The position numbers and the translations under genes were made by a program. A model generated the notes under the pieces. It worked only from the letters and a program-made list of their open reading frames with translations. It had not been told where the DNA came from and made no database searches. A stretch of 64,000 bases of DNA from Paramecium pentaurelia (lineage: Eukaryota > Ciliophora > Oligohymenophorea > Peniculida > Parameciidae): the NCBI GenBank assembly GCA_905183005.1, contig CAJJDO010000063.1, forward strand, positions 270,408 through 334,407, given 5' to 3'. Of this stretch, positions 1-11,516 are shown piece after piece (position 1 is the stretch's first letter; each line of letters starts with the position of its first letter).

Positions 1-163
1 TACATGATTAATGTTCCTCCATACAATAAACGCATAAAAGCTGATGTTTATTGCATTTTTCATCAATACAAACCATATTCAAGAATTCTTCTTCATGTTC
101 TGCTATATTACAAGATTGATAATGAAAATTTTGCATTTTATTAATTAGCAAATTTTCAGTCAT
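1..163 (-). CDS. B-box zinc-finger protein, N-terminal fragment
   Basis: The gene starts at the ATG at 163 and runs off the left edge, so only about 54 residues are visible. After a short leader (MTENLLINK) comes a cysteine/histidine pattern typical of B-box zinc fingers: SCNIAEHEEEF, then C-x4-C, a His, LLCVYC and a final EEH. B-boxes bind two zinc ions and act as protein-interaction modules; ciliates have many uncharacterised B-box proteins. An upstream non-ATG extension of the frame exists, but the ATG at 163 fits the domain better. The stop of the next gene lies 53 bp upstream. Function unknown. Confidence 0.7.
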
Positions 164-216
164 GCAAATTTTGTTTAAATATGTATTTATTATAAGTATT
201 AAAATTGTACATTTTA

Positions 217-1726
217 TCAATAAAGTCCTTTTAAAAATGTTACACTTGGCTCATTTGATTTTTTATTACCTAAAACAGAATCTGTTCTAGCAACTTTATT
301 TAATGGACTTTTAACACTAAAATCTTTTGGAGTAGTAGATTTTGTATTTATTGAATTTCCTTTTGTTGGTTTCCAATCATAATCTTTTAATGAGAGTTCA
401 TTATTATTTAAAAATGTCTTAATAATTTGATTCTCTTTTATAGCCTTATTAGTAGTTGGTTCTGGTTTCTAACATACTTATTTATGATTGTAAAAATATT
501 AAGGTGGATTGATTTCTTTTGCATCAATTCGAGGTTGAGATACTGCTTTATAGAGATTATTGATTCTATTCAAATTATCCATTAATGATAACTTTGGTTA
601 TTCTTCTAGTTCTTTTGGTTTTCTATTTGTATTTTACTAATCACTATACTTTGAGTTCTATTATGTCTAATAATCCTTCAAAGGTTTCAATTCAGTGATA
701 TTAGGATGATTCTTATGGTACTATTACACAAACCCTAAACGTTATTATAGACTAGATTCTTATGGTTATCTTTGCATTAGTGAACGTTAAATTAATAAAA
801 ATTTATATTTCATGAGTTTGTAGAAATCCTCTATTTCCTCTAAGTATTTCCAGTATTAATAATAGTTTTCTTTTGTTTTAAGAAATTTGTATCTAACAAT
901 GAGTAATTATTCCTGGCTGAAGAAATCAATTTAATTTCTGGTAGAGGATAAGTAGGTTTCATTACTTGACTCCTTCCTAAATTCAATTATAAATTATTTT
1001 TAATTTATCCATTCAATTCTGTAAGACTCTAACAACATACATAATTTATAAATGGATTTGTTTAATTTATAGTTTATGTTGTTGTTTATGTTAAAGCTTT
1101 TTCACTTATGTAACTTTAGATAGAAGCAAATGCCTTTTTAGATTTTCGAGAAATATTTAAAACAACTTTAGGTTTTTCAGATTCTATAACAGAGGATCTA
1201 AATTTATTTTTTTTAATTTCTTAAGATTATGTAATATTGTGTTCATCATTTCCTTATTATTATTATTATTATAACATGAGTAACTATATTTCACTATTTC
1301 TTTAATTCCCTTGAACACTAATATTACGAATAGTTGTTTAATGTTTGATGAGTATACTAGACATTCTCTTAAATAGAGTCCTTTTTCTTTCCTTTGTCCT
1401 TTGTATTTCATTGGATATTACTTCTTATTATTGTATAATTGTATTAGGATACTAACAATCAATATGTAGCTATTATTTAATATTATATGCTTTACCTACT
1501 TTTAAGATAGTTGTTCTGTACCACTTTTTCTTCTTTATTATTTTTTCGAATTCCTTACATTTCTCAATTCAAAACTCTTACTAATTCGTTTTAGTATTAC
1601 TTCTTATTCTTTGATTCTTAGACTTTTCATTGTTCTCACCCTTTTTGATGGTGATTCAGTTTTATGTAATGTCATAAATTATAGACTTAGATGAGGTAAA
1701 TGATTAGAAGAATATGAATGCTCCAT
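217..1726 (-). CDS. basic, Gln/Lys-rich protein of unknown function
   Basis: Reading the ciliate code from the ATG at 1726 gives a long frame beginning MEHSYSSNHLPHLSLQF that is rich in Lys, Arg and Gln (many TAA codons). It ends at the TGA at 217-219 with ...SNEPSVTFLKGLY. The start frame and end frame differ by one base, so at least one small intron lies between about 400 and 1,400; I could not place it. No domain is recognised. The composition suggests a disordered or coiled-coil cytoskeletal or nuclear protein. The start is supported by the long uninterrupted frame downstream of it. Confidence 0.6.
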
Positions 1727-2363
1727 ATTTTATTTGTTTAAACTACTAATCTTGGAATAATTCATAGAGAGTATCTAGTTTTAGGTTGTATTAATTCTAA
1801 TTTAAGAATTAATTGAAGATTCCATAATGAAATATTTTACAAATTAAATAAATTTGATTATTTTGAGTCCAACATTTTGGAAAAAATAAATATAAATTTT
1901 AATTAAATTAGAGCCTTATTAAATTATTTGATGAAATAGAGGCTATTCTGATTTTTACATATAAATAAATTTAATTGATATCTTAAAAATTTATATTCCA
2001 ATTAAATTATCAAATATATATTAGATAATTTAATTTTAATCATTAAAACAAATTATATAAGATGATGAATAATATTTAAATTCAGACTTCAAAAAATTTA
2101 ACTTAATCGCCTCTTTTTATTAAATTTATAAAATATTCATATTATTATATTCTTATATGAATTATAATTTATATTAATAGATTATTGAATAAGTATAATT
2201 TAAAGATTATTTATCTATAATATATTTATATTATGTATTTTTAATATAATATTTCTTTGATAAGGATTGTTTAATTAATTTAAAAAAAGATGAAAGCTTT
2301 CTTTTATCAATTGTATTAAATATAAATATATATATATTATAATTGTTAGATCAACAGGAATCA
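1727..2363. other. AT-rich intergenic stretch
   Basis: About 640 bp of almost pure A/T between two minus-strand genes. I see no coding frame with sensible composition and no structured RNA. It includes short TA runs near 2320-2340. Confidence 0.6.
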
Positions 2364-3379
2364 TCATAGTTTTATCAAACATCCATTTTTGATTATCACT
2401 AAAGAAAATTCAGAATCTAAACTCAAAAATTCACAAAAAGAATATTCTTGAGTTAGAATCTTTTTCGATTTTTCTTAGAGAATCTCTATTTTGGATAGAA
2501 TCATATCAATTTCCTGTATGTTCCAACGAGGACTGATTTCGAAATCAGTCTTGTTTAGTCTTTTAGCTTTGTGACCTACAATATAGAATAATTCAAATAC
2601 CATAATGTTTCTATAGCTATTTGAATTTGTGTTTAAGAGCAAATTCTGTTCTTCTCTTGTATTTGGTGATCATTGACAATTTTAAAGATATGTCAGCCCA
2701 CCTTCGTCCATTCTGAAGAAGCAATTGAAGAAAGTGTAACTCCTCAGATTTAGACCATGGTTCTCTAATGTTTGATTAGATATTTATAATTACCTATTAA
2801 TTTATGGATCAAGTTTGTTGTTCCATCTCTCTCGGCATTGTTTAGCATTTCTAAGAATTTCAGATTTACAGATTAGATTATATTGATTAGCAATAGAGCT
2901 CCATTTTTTCTTACAACGACTGGTGTTATCCCTACGTTATAGTTAAATATATATACAAAATGATTTTCAACAAAGTTTTATCTTCAAAAGAAGACCAAGG
3001 TTGTCTGGGAAGTTGTGCTTTATAGAAAGATTAGAATTTAAAGCACAACTCTGACAGACTCCTTTACTTTGGCATCAATTTTTGGACTTTCTCCCAGTCG
3101 AAGCGATTCTTTAAATAATCAATTATATAATACCTTTATGCATCTAGGATTTAGACTCAAGACAACAAGTTATAAGAAAATCTCTTCATTTTGATTCCAC
3201 ACTTCATCACATCCAATCTTAGATGACTCATAAAGTTTGATAAAGTCATCAAAATTGGGTAAAGTTTTGAAATGTAATTTGAGCTTCAAAGATAGATATT
3301 CTGGTTCAATGGTTTGAAGATTTTAGTATACTAAAGCCCAATCGTTAAGATCAGTAAATGAGCTTTGTGAAGAATTCAT
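2364..3379 (-). CDS. Myb-domain (three-repeat-like) DNA-binding protein
   Basis: The 303-residue protein needs four introns of 25-29 nt; removing them gives one frame. Myb/SANT repeats are visible by their spaced tryptophans: a divergent first repeat (DEVWNQNEE...FDWEKV), a second (RQPWSSFEDKTLLK...KKKWSSIA...CRERWNNKLDPQINR) and a third (EPWSKSEELHFL...NGRRWADIS...RTEFALKHKF). The CRERW-x-x-x-L-x-P-x-I-x-R linker is a Myb R2 hallmark. It is probably a nuclear transcription factor or a cell-cycle or splicing (CDC5-type) relative. Two striking inverted repeats lie inside the coding sequence (see repeats). The C-terminal 90 residues carry no known domain. Confidence 0.85.
2531..2550. repeat. 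perfect 20-bp palindrome inside Myb CDS
   Basis: GACTGATTTCGAAATCAGTC is its own reverse complement. It lies in the last exon of the Myb-like gene, encoding part of NKTDFEISPRW. No spacer. Confidence 0.9.
3011..3050. repeat. 12-bp perfect inverted repeat, 16-nt spacer, inside Myb CDS
   Basis: AGTTGTGCTTTA (3011-3022) and TAAAGCACAACT (3039-3050) are exact reverse complements. Flanking bases continue an imperfect match (GTCTGGG versus CTGACAGAC). The element is within an exon and does not break the frame. Confidence 0.9.
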
Positions 3380-3649
3380 TTGTTTGATAAGATTAATAAT
3401 GTTTTATCTGAATGAATATTTTATGATTTAAAAACATGAATTTTAATACAATAAACAGATACAATCAATAATTTATTAGGTAATATAAATGAAAGTTAAG
3501 TACATCTTTTGGAATTTCTTAATTCAAACCATATTTGATATTATTCGTAATATAATGTTTGTATTAGCCGTTTCAAACTGTTAGATTACTTTTTATATTT
3601 ATATATATATATATATTAATTTTTTCGTATTTTCCTACAGTAATAATAT

Positions 3650-4441
3650 TCATAATTTGAGTGCTCTTCTAAAATTATTATATACTATTTATGGTAATAA
3701 AGGTTCATTCAAATATGTAGCACAGTCTTGGATTAATTTAATCAAAAATTTTGGATGAGATTTTTAATCATCAGATTCTACTATTTTTGGATTGTATTAA
3801 TAAGGAGCATCAGTTTCAAAAAGCAATTTATTTTTATCAATATTATTTAATTGTTCCATTTTCATATTTAAACAAAGAGAATAATAAAAATTTGGATATA
3901 ATTTATCCAAACTACCTGTAATTTCTTTTGGACATCCATAACTGTGCATAATGATTGAAGCATTATAATTTTAACCCTTTAATTATTTTTTGAAGATTTT
4001 TAGCATTTCTCCAGAAGCTCTAACACAATGAATACTCATTGATCTATTATATTTAATGGCCAATTATAATTAAGTTATAAAAACTTCACATTATCGTTTT
4101 TAATCTTCTTTTTCTTTTGCTTTTATGAAATCTAATCCAATTTCTCCCACTTAAATTCTCTCATCCAATTTTAATATATTTTCCATCTTTTCATACTCAA
4201 TATTCTATTCCTTATTAATATACCAAGGATGTAAACCAATACAAGGTATTATAAATGGATATAAGTTTAGAAGAGATGGAGGTAGAAAATCAAAAGTTGT
4301 AGAATTACAGACTATATATGTATTATAAATAGTAATACTTATATGATTAATGCCTGACTCTACTGATTCCTTTACTATTTAATCGACATTCTCAAAATCT
4401 TAGATATGAGAATGAGCATCTGCATATTTTTATAATTCCAT
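3650..4441 (-). CDS. TatD-family metal-dependent deoxyribonuclease
   Basis: A 263-residue intronless frame, the usual size for TatD enzymes. It starts MELQKYADAHSHIQDF, with the HxH metal ligands of the amidohydrolase-type barrel. Other hallmarks follow in order: IGLHPW, VGEIGLD (catalytic Glu), SIHCVRA, HSYG and LLFETDAPY (metal-binding Asp near the C-terminus). TatD proteins are Mg-dependent 3'-5' exonucleases or AP endonucleases linked to DNA repair and apoptotic DNA degradation. The stop of the MORN gene lies 19 bp upstream of this start. The D-A-H-S-H start and the family length fix the ATG at 4441. Confidence 0.93.
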
Positions 4442-4460
4442 TAATAAAATAACAAAAAAA

Positions 4461-5130
4461 TCATATTTTAGAAATCAATTTACCTTATAACCATATACCA
4501 TTAAGTTTTTCTCCATTTCTTTTAGTTAATTATCCCATTCCGTTTCTACAATCATATTCAAAATTTCCAACATACATAGAACCATCTCTATAATACTCAA
4601 TACCAGCTCCATATCTTTATCCAAACTAGAATTCTCCAATATATTTCATGGATTATGAATTTACATCATGATTATACATTATACCATTACCATTTTATTG
4701 ATTATTAAACCATTATCCTTCATAAATCAAAATGCCTTATGCATTAAACAATTTACCAAACCCTTCTCTAACTTTTCCATTATAAGAACCTATATATTCT
4801 TATTATTATTCATCTTTGATATCCTTAATAATAATTTTATCTGAACTTTTAGAGTACTTTTTAGACATCTCTCTATTAGTTTTAATCAATTTAATCAATA
4901 TATCATCATCTAATTTTTAAACTTTTTTAATTGGTGAATCTTGTATTTTGGAATTCTTTAGATGAGTAGTAGCAAATGGAGCATAAGTTGTAATAATCTA
5001 AAAGAGATATTTCTATTTAAAATTACAGTACGATAGGGTCCAATAGATTTACCTGATTTTATGTAAAATAAGTAATACTTGCAGAAGCAGTTGATGGTTT
5101 TTAGGGACTTGAAGTGTTGGTTGATTGCAT
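4461..5130 (-). CDS. MORN-repeat protein
   Basis: The 211-residue protein has one intron of about 34 nt near its N-terminus. The N-terminal half is Ser/Thr/Lys-rich and unstructured. The C-terminal half holds four to five MORN repeats, seen as Y-x-G-x-(F/W) units: YIGSYNGKVREGFG, YEGQWFNNQQNGNG, YIGEFQFGQRYGAG, YVGNFEYDCRNGMG. MORN repeats bind membranes or phospholipids and scaffold the cell cortex, basal bodies and cilia in protists. The gene is followed almost immediately by the TatD gene on the same strand, which is ciliate compactness rather than an operon. Confidence 0.88.
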
Positions 5131-5164
5131 TTTATTATATATTTATATTTTTGTGTTTTAAGTC

Positions 5165-5414
5165 TCAGAAAATCAATTTCTTTGGTGATTGATAATCCTA
5201 TGGATCAACATAATAGTCTTCTCCCATCTTCTGTGTCTATGATGCTACTCCTCCTCTATAAATTAGGAATGAGAGAATTAATGTTGGAATTGCTACATGT
5301 ACTGAATGTCTAAACCATTGTCTATTGTAAAGCCAGGCATCACTCTAGATACATTTATAAATAGATAATTACCAACACATAACGAGGAATTGGATATTTT
5401 TAAAAGCCTCCCAT
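5165..5414 (-). CDS. small single-pass membrane protein, probably mitochondrial
   Basis: Removing a 28-nt intron gives 73 residues starting MGGFQKYPIPRYV. A single hydrophobic segment (VAIPTLILSFLIY) sits mid-protein and is followed by a charged tail ending QSPKKLIF. Size, the Trp/Tyr/Pro-rich N-terminus and one membrane span resemble accessory subunits of mitochondrial respiratory complexes in ciliates, but I recognise no specific family. The intron has canonical GTA...TAG ends, which supports a real gene despite its length. Confidence 0.6.
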
Positions 5415-5780
5415 TTTACAATATATTAATTAATAATTATTATAACAACAAATATATATATATGATTTAAAATGAGGGTTCTGTTAGTTAAGAAAATATC
5501 ATAATATAAGATAAAAATATATTAGCTATTATTAATATAAAAATCGAGAAAGATTTGAAGAGAATGATAAAAATAAATACAAAAGTTAGAATTTAATTAT
5601 TAATAAATATTATCATTATATAATGTTCGAAATAAAAAAGATTGAAATTAATATCTTTTAATTTGATATAATTTTGTTACCGTCTTTAGGGAAACATTTT
5701 TGGTGGTGAATTTAGCTATCCAATAAAATATTAAAATCTAATTTGCTTTATTTAATATAATATTATCTTTTTTATACCGA
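5415..5780. other. intergenic stretch between divergent genes
   Basis: About 370 bp between the start of the small membrane protein gene and the next plus-strand start. AT-rich; I see no reading frame or structured RNA. It must hold the promoters of both flanking genes. Confidence 0.55.
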
Positions 5781-6113
5781 ATGACTACAACTTTGGGGCC
5801 CAAGTTAAAGTTTGTGATGCCTCCAAAAAAGATTGTTTTAAATGAAGAGATTCTTGAAGGCAATTATGATCTTGAATTGAGACAATGGAGTATTTCAAAA
5901 ATGGAACGTAAAGTAAGTTTTGCATCTTCAACTCTCATATTTCTCAGATATTCAGAAGAAGAAATAACACATTTTAGATAAAGATTGAAAACATAATTAC
6001 AATGTAGTATAGAGTCGATTGAGTCTTCATATTTAAATCCATAATTATGTAGTTTAGGCAAAGTACATAGAAGGAAGTCCTGCTTCAAGGAATACGATGA
6101 TCAATTCAATTGA
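5781..6113 (+). CDS. 110-residue protein of unknown function
   Basis: One open frame from ATG 5781 to TGA 6111-6113 with no intron. It begins MTTTLGPKLKFVMPPKK and has a mixed charged composition (EEILEGNYDLELRQW, EEEITHFRQRLKTQ) with several TAA-encoded Gln. Purine-rich codon use on this strand, and the lack of a better frame opposite, support it. The standard-code frame opposite at 5864-6088 is a shadow. No domain recognised. Confidence 0.6.
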
Positions 6114-6282
6114 TTACTTATTTTATATACTCAACAGCTCTATAATAAACTTCAGTAGATATTACATTATATTTTAAATATTTTATTCATTAATTTAATA
6201 TATGTCAATCAATGAAGTTGAATGAGGATAGCATTATAAAATTTATAATATATTGAACTTGTGATATAAAACTTAACTATCA

Positions 6283-8862
6283 TCAAATAATTTTCTATTT
6301 CATCGAATTGAATTATACTTAAAACTTATAAACTCTTTATATAATTCTTTTCATTAAGAATTTTTCCCATCCATCCAACCATCTAAATAATAATTACTAA
6401 TTATTTTACTTGTTCATTTCATCTCTATTTCCCTATTGCTATATCCAATTCTCTAAAGTATTGTTTAATTTTTCAATTAAAGGTTGGAATATCATTTCAA
6501 TATATGGCTCAATTTCATCTATCCATTTGAAAATTTCTTTTATTGGTTGTACATTTTAATTTTATGGGTTGATTTCTAAATTATGAAGACAAAATAGCAT
6601 CTTAGGTAAAACTGACATGTATAATAGATTTTTCCAATTTTCTCCTAAATATCTAGCCCAAGGTTACAGTACACTAAAACCAAAGTCATCTCTATCTGTA
6701 AATTTCAATTATTTCAATTTCTTCTCTACTTCCTCAAGTAATTCCTTATTATTCAGTCTAGAATTAATCCAAGGTTACAACCATTAATGTAAAGAAATTG
6801 TTGAATTCATATTCCATTCTTAAATCTTAAGTTTTAGTTTAGACATAATTATACCCATAATATCCTTTTATACTTATTAATCCAACAATCTTATAGTCTA
6901 AAATTGATTAACACCTGTCTCTTCAGTTTCAACCAAAGCTAAGTCTTTCATCCATAATTCTAAAAATTCTACTAAATAATTTTCTTATGTTGGATCATAT
7001 ACTGTAGATAAATAATTTCTTAGTCTGATTATAATAGGAGCAATCAATATTCCAATAAATCTTTTTAATGTGTTCACATCTGAAGTTGAAATTTAATTAT
7101 TTATTATAAAAACATCTAATTATTCAGCATATTTGCTTAAATTTTAAGATTTCTTCTATATAAATATATCCTTGGCTAAATTAATCACTTATGAGATTAA
7201 TTGATGCTCATTTTATAAAATATCCATTTTTGTGAGAGGTCCTTTCCATTTAATTATTAAATTCTTAATATCTTATTCTGCATTCTTAACTAATAATCCA
7301 ATTAAATTGAATTATATGAATTAATCACTAAATTTCCTAAAACATTCTTCAAATTTAATAAAGATAGAAAATTAATCTTTTTTAATTAAGATTTCATCAT
7401 CTTTAAAAAACCTTAAATAATTTAAAAATTCTTCTTTTCTTTTAACAGAATCATTCCATTATGTATATTAAATTAATTCTTCTTTTTTTTCATGATCTAA
7501 AATAATAATTTTATCCTTCTCTTTCTTAATACTCTATTCATTATTCTCCCATTTTCCTAAACGTTTTTCTAAAATCTTTTACACTGACCAAGTAAATTCT
7601 TAAACATCCTTCAAATATTCCCTAACCACTTTATTATTTTATACTTATATATCTTAAGTCTTATTTAAATAATCATTAATATCACTACCTGTCATATCAA
7701 TTATTTTATATTTATTAGTATTCTAATTATCTTTAATAAGATTCTCCATTATATGATTCCTATCTAAATTTAATATTTCTTCCTTTTTGTTTTAAACAAT
7801 ATGTTATCCATCTTATTTATTCTTCTTTTTTCTCCATTATTTTTCATATTTATTCATTTTCTTAGATTCAAAAAAAGGCTTTTAATGATTGTCCTAAGTA
7901 GAATTATTCTCATTTTCTTGTTCCTCTTCCTCTACCTTATTTTAATATTCATATTCTTAAACTCCTTCCCCTGTGAATGATTATTTCTTTATGGCAATTA
8001 CTGGCTCCAATATACCTTATTTATTAGCACCTAATCCTTCTCCATATTTATATCCTAATTTCTACAAAAACTTCAATCCAACACCATAATCATGTTCTTC
8101 CACTCTTTTTTCTAAATTCCTTTTTTCTCTTTAACTTAAATTCTTTTTATTTCTACTATCTTTAAATGCAACCTACTCCACTGTTATTGTTTTCTTACCA
8201 TCATCTTCTTTAAAGACTTATGGTTTCTTCTTCAAAATACCTTTTGGTTTATGAGATGGTGTTTAACACACTATATGAATAATTGAATCATCACTCTCAT
8301 CATCTTAAGCTTCTACTTCAGAATCAGAATTGACTTTATATAATTACCAAGAACGCCTTATATTATTTGAAAGATGAAGCTTTTCTGCCAATGTTAAATA
8401 CTCATCTTCATTTTTAACTATTGGATGAACAATGTTATTTTCAAGATTAAATTATACCGATCGCTTTTATTTTATTCTATATTCTGTTTCATTCACTTTT
8501 TCATTCTTTGGCATATTCTTATCAATTATCTTTACTATCACACCTTTATCTACATTAGACAAAAGTGAAGCATTGGATTTTTGAAAATTAGCAAATGCTT
8601 AATTTCTCTAATATTCCTTATATATTTATTAGTGTTAATTATTGGGAGTTTCTTAACTCTATTATTTTGGAGTTTATTCGAATTATTCCTAAAAGAGATT
8701 TAATCGAGCTCTTTATTGTTATTATTAAGCAATTTTTTATTTTGGTTTTTCCATTTCCACTTCATAATCATCTTCATTATTCAATTTAGATTTCTTAAAT
8801 CCCAAGCCTGTATGAAATATTAAATCATCATCACTACTAAGATTGTCTAGATCAACTTTCAT
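6283..8862 (-). CDS. TFIP11: TFIP11/Ntr1-type G-patch splicing factor
   Basis: An 859-residue intronless frame, close to human TFIP11 (837). Order: acidic N-terminus (MKVDLDNLSSDDDLIF), Q-rich stretch, low-complexity region, then a G-patch (GLKFLQKLGYKYGEGLGANK) near residue 270. Then comes a long helical part with the GCFC/TFIP11 C-terminal domain, seen as WLQPW and VLQPWARYLG, and a final WLDGWEKF segment. TFIP11/Ntr1 activates the DEAH helicase Prp43/DHX15 through its G-patch to dismantle post-catalytic spliceosomes and release the intron lariat. A genome with very many tiny introns should depend heavily on it. The ATG at 8862 gives the conserved acidic start. Confidence 0.9.
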
Positions 8863-8900
8863 CGATTTTAATAATTTATATTATGTATTTATTAACTTCA

Positions 8901-9276
8901 TCAAGAAGCATAATAATCCTTATTTGGTCTCTCATCTTGCTCTGTTCTTCTTAAGTATGCCAATTCATATGAAAAATATGCAAACCAAGAAATACCCATT
9001 ATCAACCAAAATGCACCATCCTTTCTATCATAGTTGAGTTTTATTTGTACTTGTAATTAATAGTCCAAGGTCTGTAATCTTTTGGGTAAGTAAATTATTC
9101 ATTATAAGCAATTGGTGCTTATTGTCCAGGATTGAAATTTCTAATTGTTAATAATATTTGAAATACCTTGGAGGTCTGGATAAGTTAACACTTTTGGTAT
9201 GGCTTAATCCAACTTACTCAAGTTTAGAGATATTGCTTTATCCATAACTATAAGCTACCCTTTATATAAAATTCAT
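8901..9276 (-). CDS. small single-pass membrane protein, probably mitochondrial
   Basis: Two 26-nt GTA...TAG introns; the spliced product is 107 residues. It starts MNFIQRVAYSYGQSN, which could be a targeting peptide. One membrane span follows near the C-terminus (FWLIMGISWFAYFSYELAYL), then a charged tail ending NKDYYAS. The architecture is like accessory subunits of respiratory complexes. The start lies 34 bp from the divergent DCAF13/Sof1 start. Family not recognised. Confidence 0.65.
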
Positions 9277-9310
9277 TTTTTATATTAATATATGTATATA
9301 TTAATAATTT
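9277..9310. promoter_or_regulatory. 34-bp bidirectional promoter/5'UTR space
   Basis: Only 34 bp separate two start codons pointing away from each other. The spacer holds a near-perfect A/T palindrome: TATTAATATA, then TATATATTAATA after a central TG. Any promoter for both genes must fit here or inside the coding regions. Confidence 0.5.
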
Positions 9311-10682
9311 ATGGTAAAATTCAATACAATCTGTAGGTCTGGATAAGAAAGATCAACAAATGCTGATATAACTAAAGTATATAGGAATCCTAATCCAAAA
9401 GTACATCCTTTAGCACATGCTAGAGAATATCAACGTGCATTGGTAGCGACAAAAGTCGAAAAAATATATGCTTAACCATTCTTGGGAGCATTGAATGGAC
9501 ACTCAGATGGTGTGAGTTGTATTGAAGCATGCAGATTCAATTTATCAAAATTAGTAAGTGGAAGTTATGATGGTGAAATACGAATTTGGGATATTCCTAG
9601 CAGAAGAACATTAATATAATTAAGTAAAGAAAGAGTTAATAAATTAAATAGATGCACATTAATAAATGGTTAAGGGAGTTTCATTTAGTAGAGATGGAAT
9701 GCGAATAGTTTCATCAGGTGAGGATAAGACCATAAATTTGTATGATTTTCCTTAATTGTTGGAATAATCAAATAATACATTTTAAGACCCATTAATGCGA
9801 TATTTAAGTAAAGGAACTTTGGGAAATGTTGATCATAATTACTAATTATCATAATTTGCTACTGCAGGATAAGTAGTTTAGGTTTGGGATTATGAAAGAC
9901 CAAAACCAATAATGAAATTCTAATGGGGAGTGGATTCAGTTAGTTGTGTGAAATATTCTCCTGCTGATAGTAATCTAATATGTGGAACTTCTATGGATAG
10001 ATGTGTAATATTGTATGATGTTAGAGCTGAATCTGCAATTCATAAAGTAGCTATGTTAAATAAATCTTAATGTTTAGCATGGAATCCGATTGAACCATTG
10101 AATATTGTAATTGGAAATGATGATTCAAATTGTTATACATATGATATTAGAAAGATTGAATTACCTACTATGATTCATAAAGATCATATTTCAGCTGTCA
10201 TGTCAGTAGCATTTAGTTCAAGTGGCAGAGAATTTGTTTCTGGATCATTTGATAGAACCATTAGGATATTCCCATTTAATAAAGGATTTTCAAGGGAAGT
10301 ATATCATGGATAGAGAATGTAATAAGTAAATTCAGTTTCATTTTCAGCAGATGCTTAATTTGTATATAGTGGATCTAATGATATGAATATAAGAATATGG
10401 AAGGTAAATGCAAGTCAGAAAGTTGGGATAATTAATCAAAGAGAAACTAATGCTACAAATTATAGATAGGCTTTGAAAGAGAAGTTTAAGTATAATTCTG
10501 AAATCAAGAGAATTGCAAAACATAGACATTTACCTAAATATCTAATGAATAAAAAGAAATAGAGATAGGAAATGAAGGAATCTAAAAATAGAAAATAAAG
10601 AAATGCAGAACTCAATAATCCAGGTTAATATGAAGCACCAAAACCAGAAAAATAATAAAGAATCGAATAATTTATTTAATGA
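9311..10682 (+). CDS. DCAF13: Sof1/DCAF13 WD40 protein, SSU processome
   Basis: A 447-residue protein with one 28-nt intron at 9624-9651. It follows the Sof1/DCAF13 family end to end: RNPNPKVHPLAHAREYQRALVA..KVEKIYAQPFLGAL, the first WD repeat GHSDGVSC...GSYDGEIRIWD, DHISAVMSVAFSSSGREFVSGSFDRTIRIF, SREVYHG, MNIRIWKVNAS, IAKHRHLPKYL and a basic C-tail. Sof1 is a seven-blade propeller of the U3 snoRNP/SSU processome needed for 18S rRNA maturation; in animals it also serves as a DDB1-CUL4 receptor. Removing the intron restores the helix AHQQMVKGVSFSRDG, which confirms it. Nucleolar. Confidence 0.96.
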
Positions 10683-10741
10683 TGTATAAATGTATTTTAA
10701 CATAATTTAAAAGTTTAATAAGTTGTTAATTTAATTTAAAT

Positions 10742-11445
10742 ATGAAGAGAAAACTATATAAATTATCATTGTTTAAGGAAATAGATGAATTCAATTAGAA
10801 AGATGATGATGGAAATTATAGTGATGATTCATCTATATCTGATGAATTTATGAACTCTACACTCGAAGCTTATTGTATTCATTCATTTTTATTATTCAAA
10901 AGAATCATAGATATTTATAAGCAGTAATCAAACTTTTAGTTCAATTCATTCAGAACAACTTCAATTTATTTAAGGAGTATTTGATAAGTCTGAAGAAAGT
11001 GAATAATCATTTGACTTCAATATTACAAATGTATCAACTAAAACTTAAATTTAAGATTGATAGTGATAATAGAACCACTTTAATGATGAGAAACATACCA
11101 TAAACTTATACTAAGGAAATGATTTTGATGGAAATAGATCCAAAATTCAAAAACAAATTTGATTATTTTAACTTTCCTTTTGATGGAACTACTAACCCAG
11201 GATATGCATTTATCAACTTAAAATCTAAATCCTACTTAAGAGATTTCTATACTTATTTCAATGGAAGAAAGTGGAAAAATATTCCATCAAATAAAGTATT
11301 ACATTTCAATATATAATAGCCTTGTTATTTAAAATATGCTAAAATTCAGCATAAAAAATTCAAATAAATAAATCCTTAAATTTATTTACAATAGAGTAGT
11401 GTGATAAAACTAGTCTAGAATTAGAAGTTACAATGTAATTTGTGA
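10742..11445 (+). CDS. Mei2-like RRM RNA-binding protein
   Basis: Two small introns (28 and 25 nt, both ending AAG) give a 216-residue protein. The N-terminal half is acidic and Ser-rich. The C-terminal half is the Mei2-type RRM (RRM_2): NRTTLMMRNIPQTYT, LMEIDPKFKNKFDYFNFPFDG, NPGYAFINLKS, FYTYFNGRKWKNIPSNKV and YAKIQHKK. In fission yeast and plants this domain binds non-coding RNA and promotes meiosis; ciliates carry several short versions. It may act in meiosis or RNA turnover. It lies 59 bp downstream of DCAF13 on the same strand. Confidence 0.9.
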
Positions 11446-11516
11446 ATTAGAGTATCACTTTTTTTTCTCTATATCTATTTTAATATTGTATATTTATTTG
11501 AATATTTAAAGAAATA

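Noticed and set aside
5125..5313. 62-residue plus ORF
   Set aside because: Antisense to the spliced small membrane protein gene at 5165-5414.
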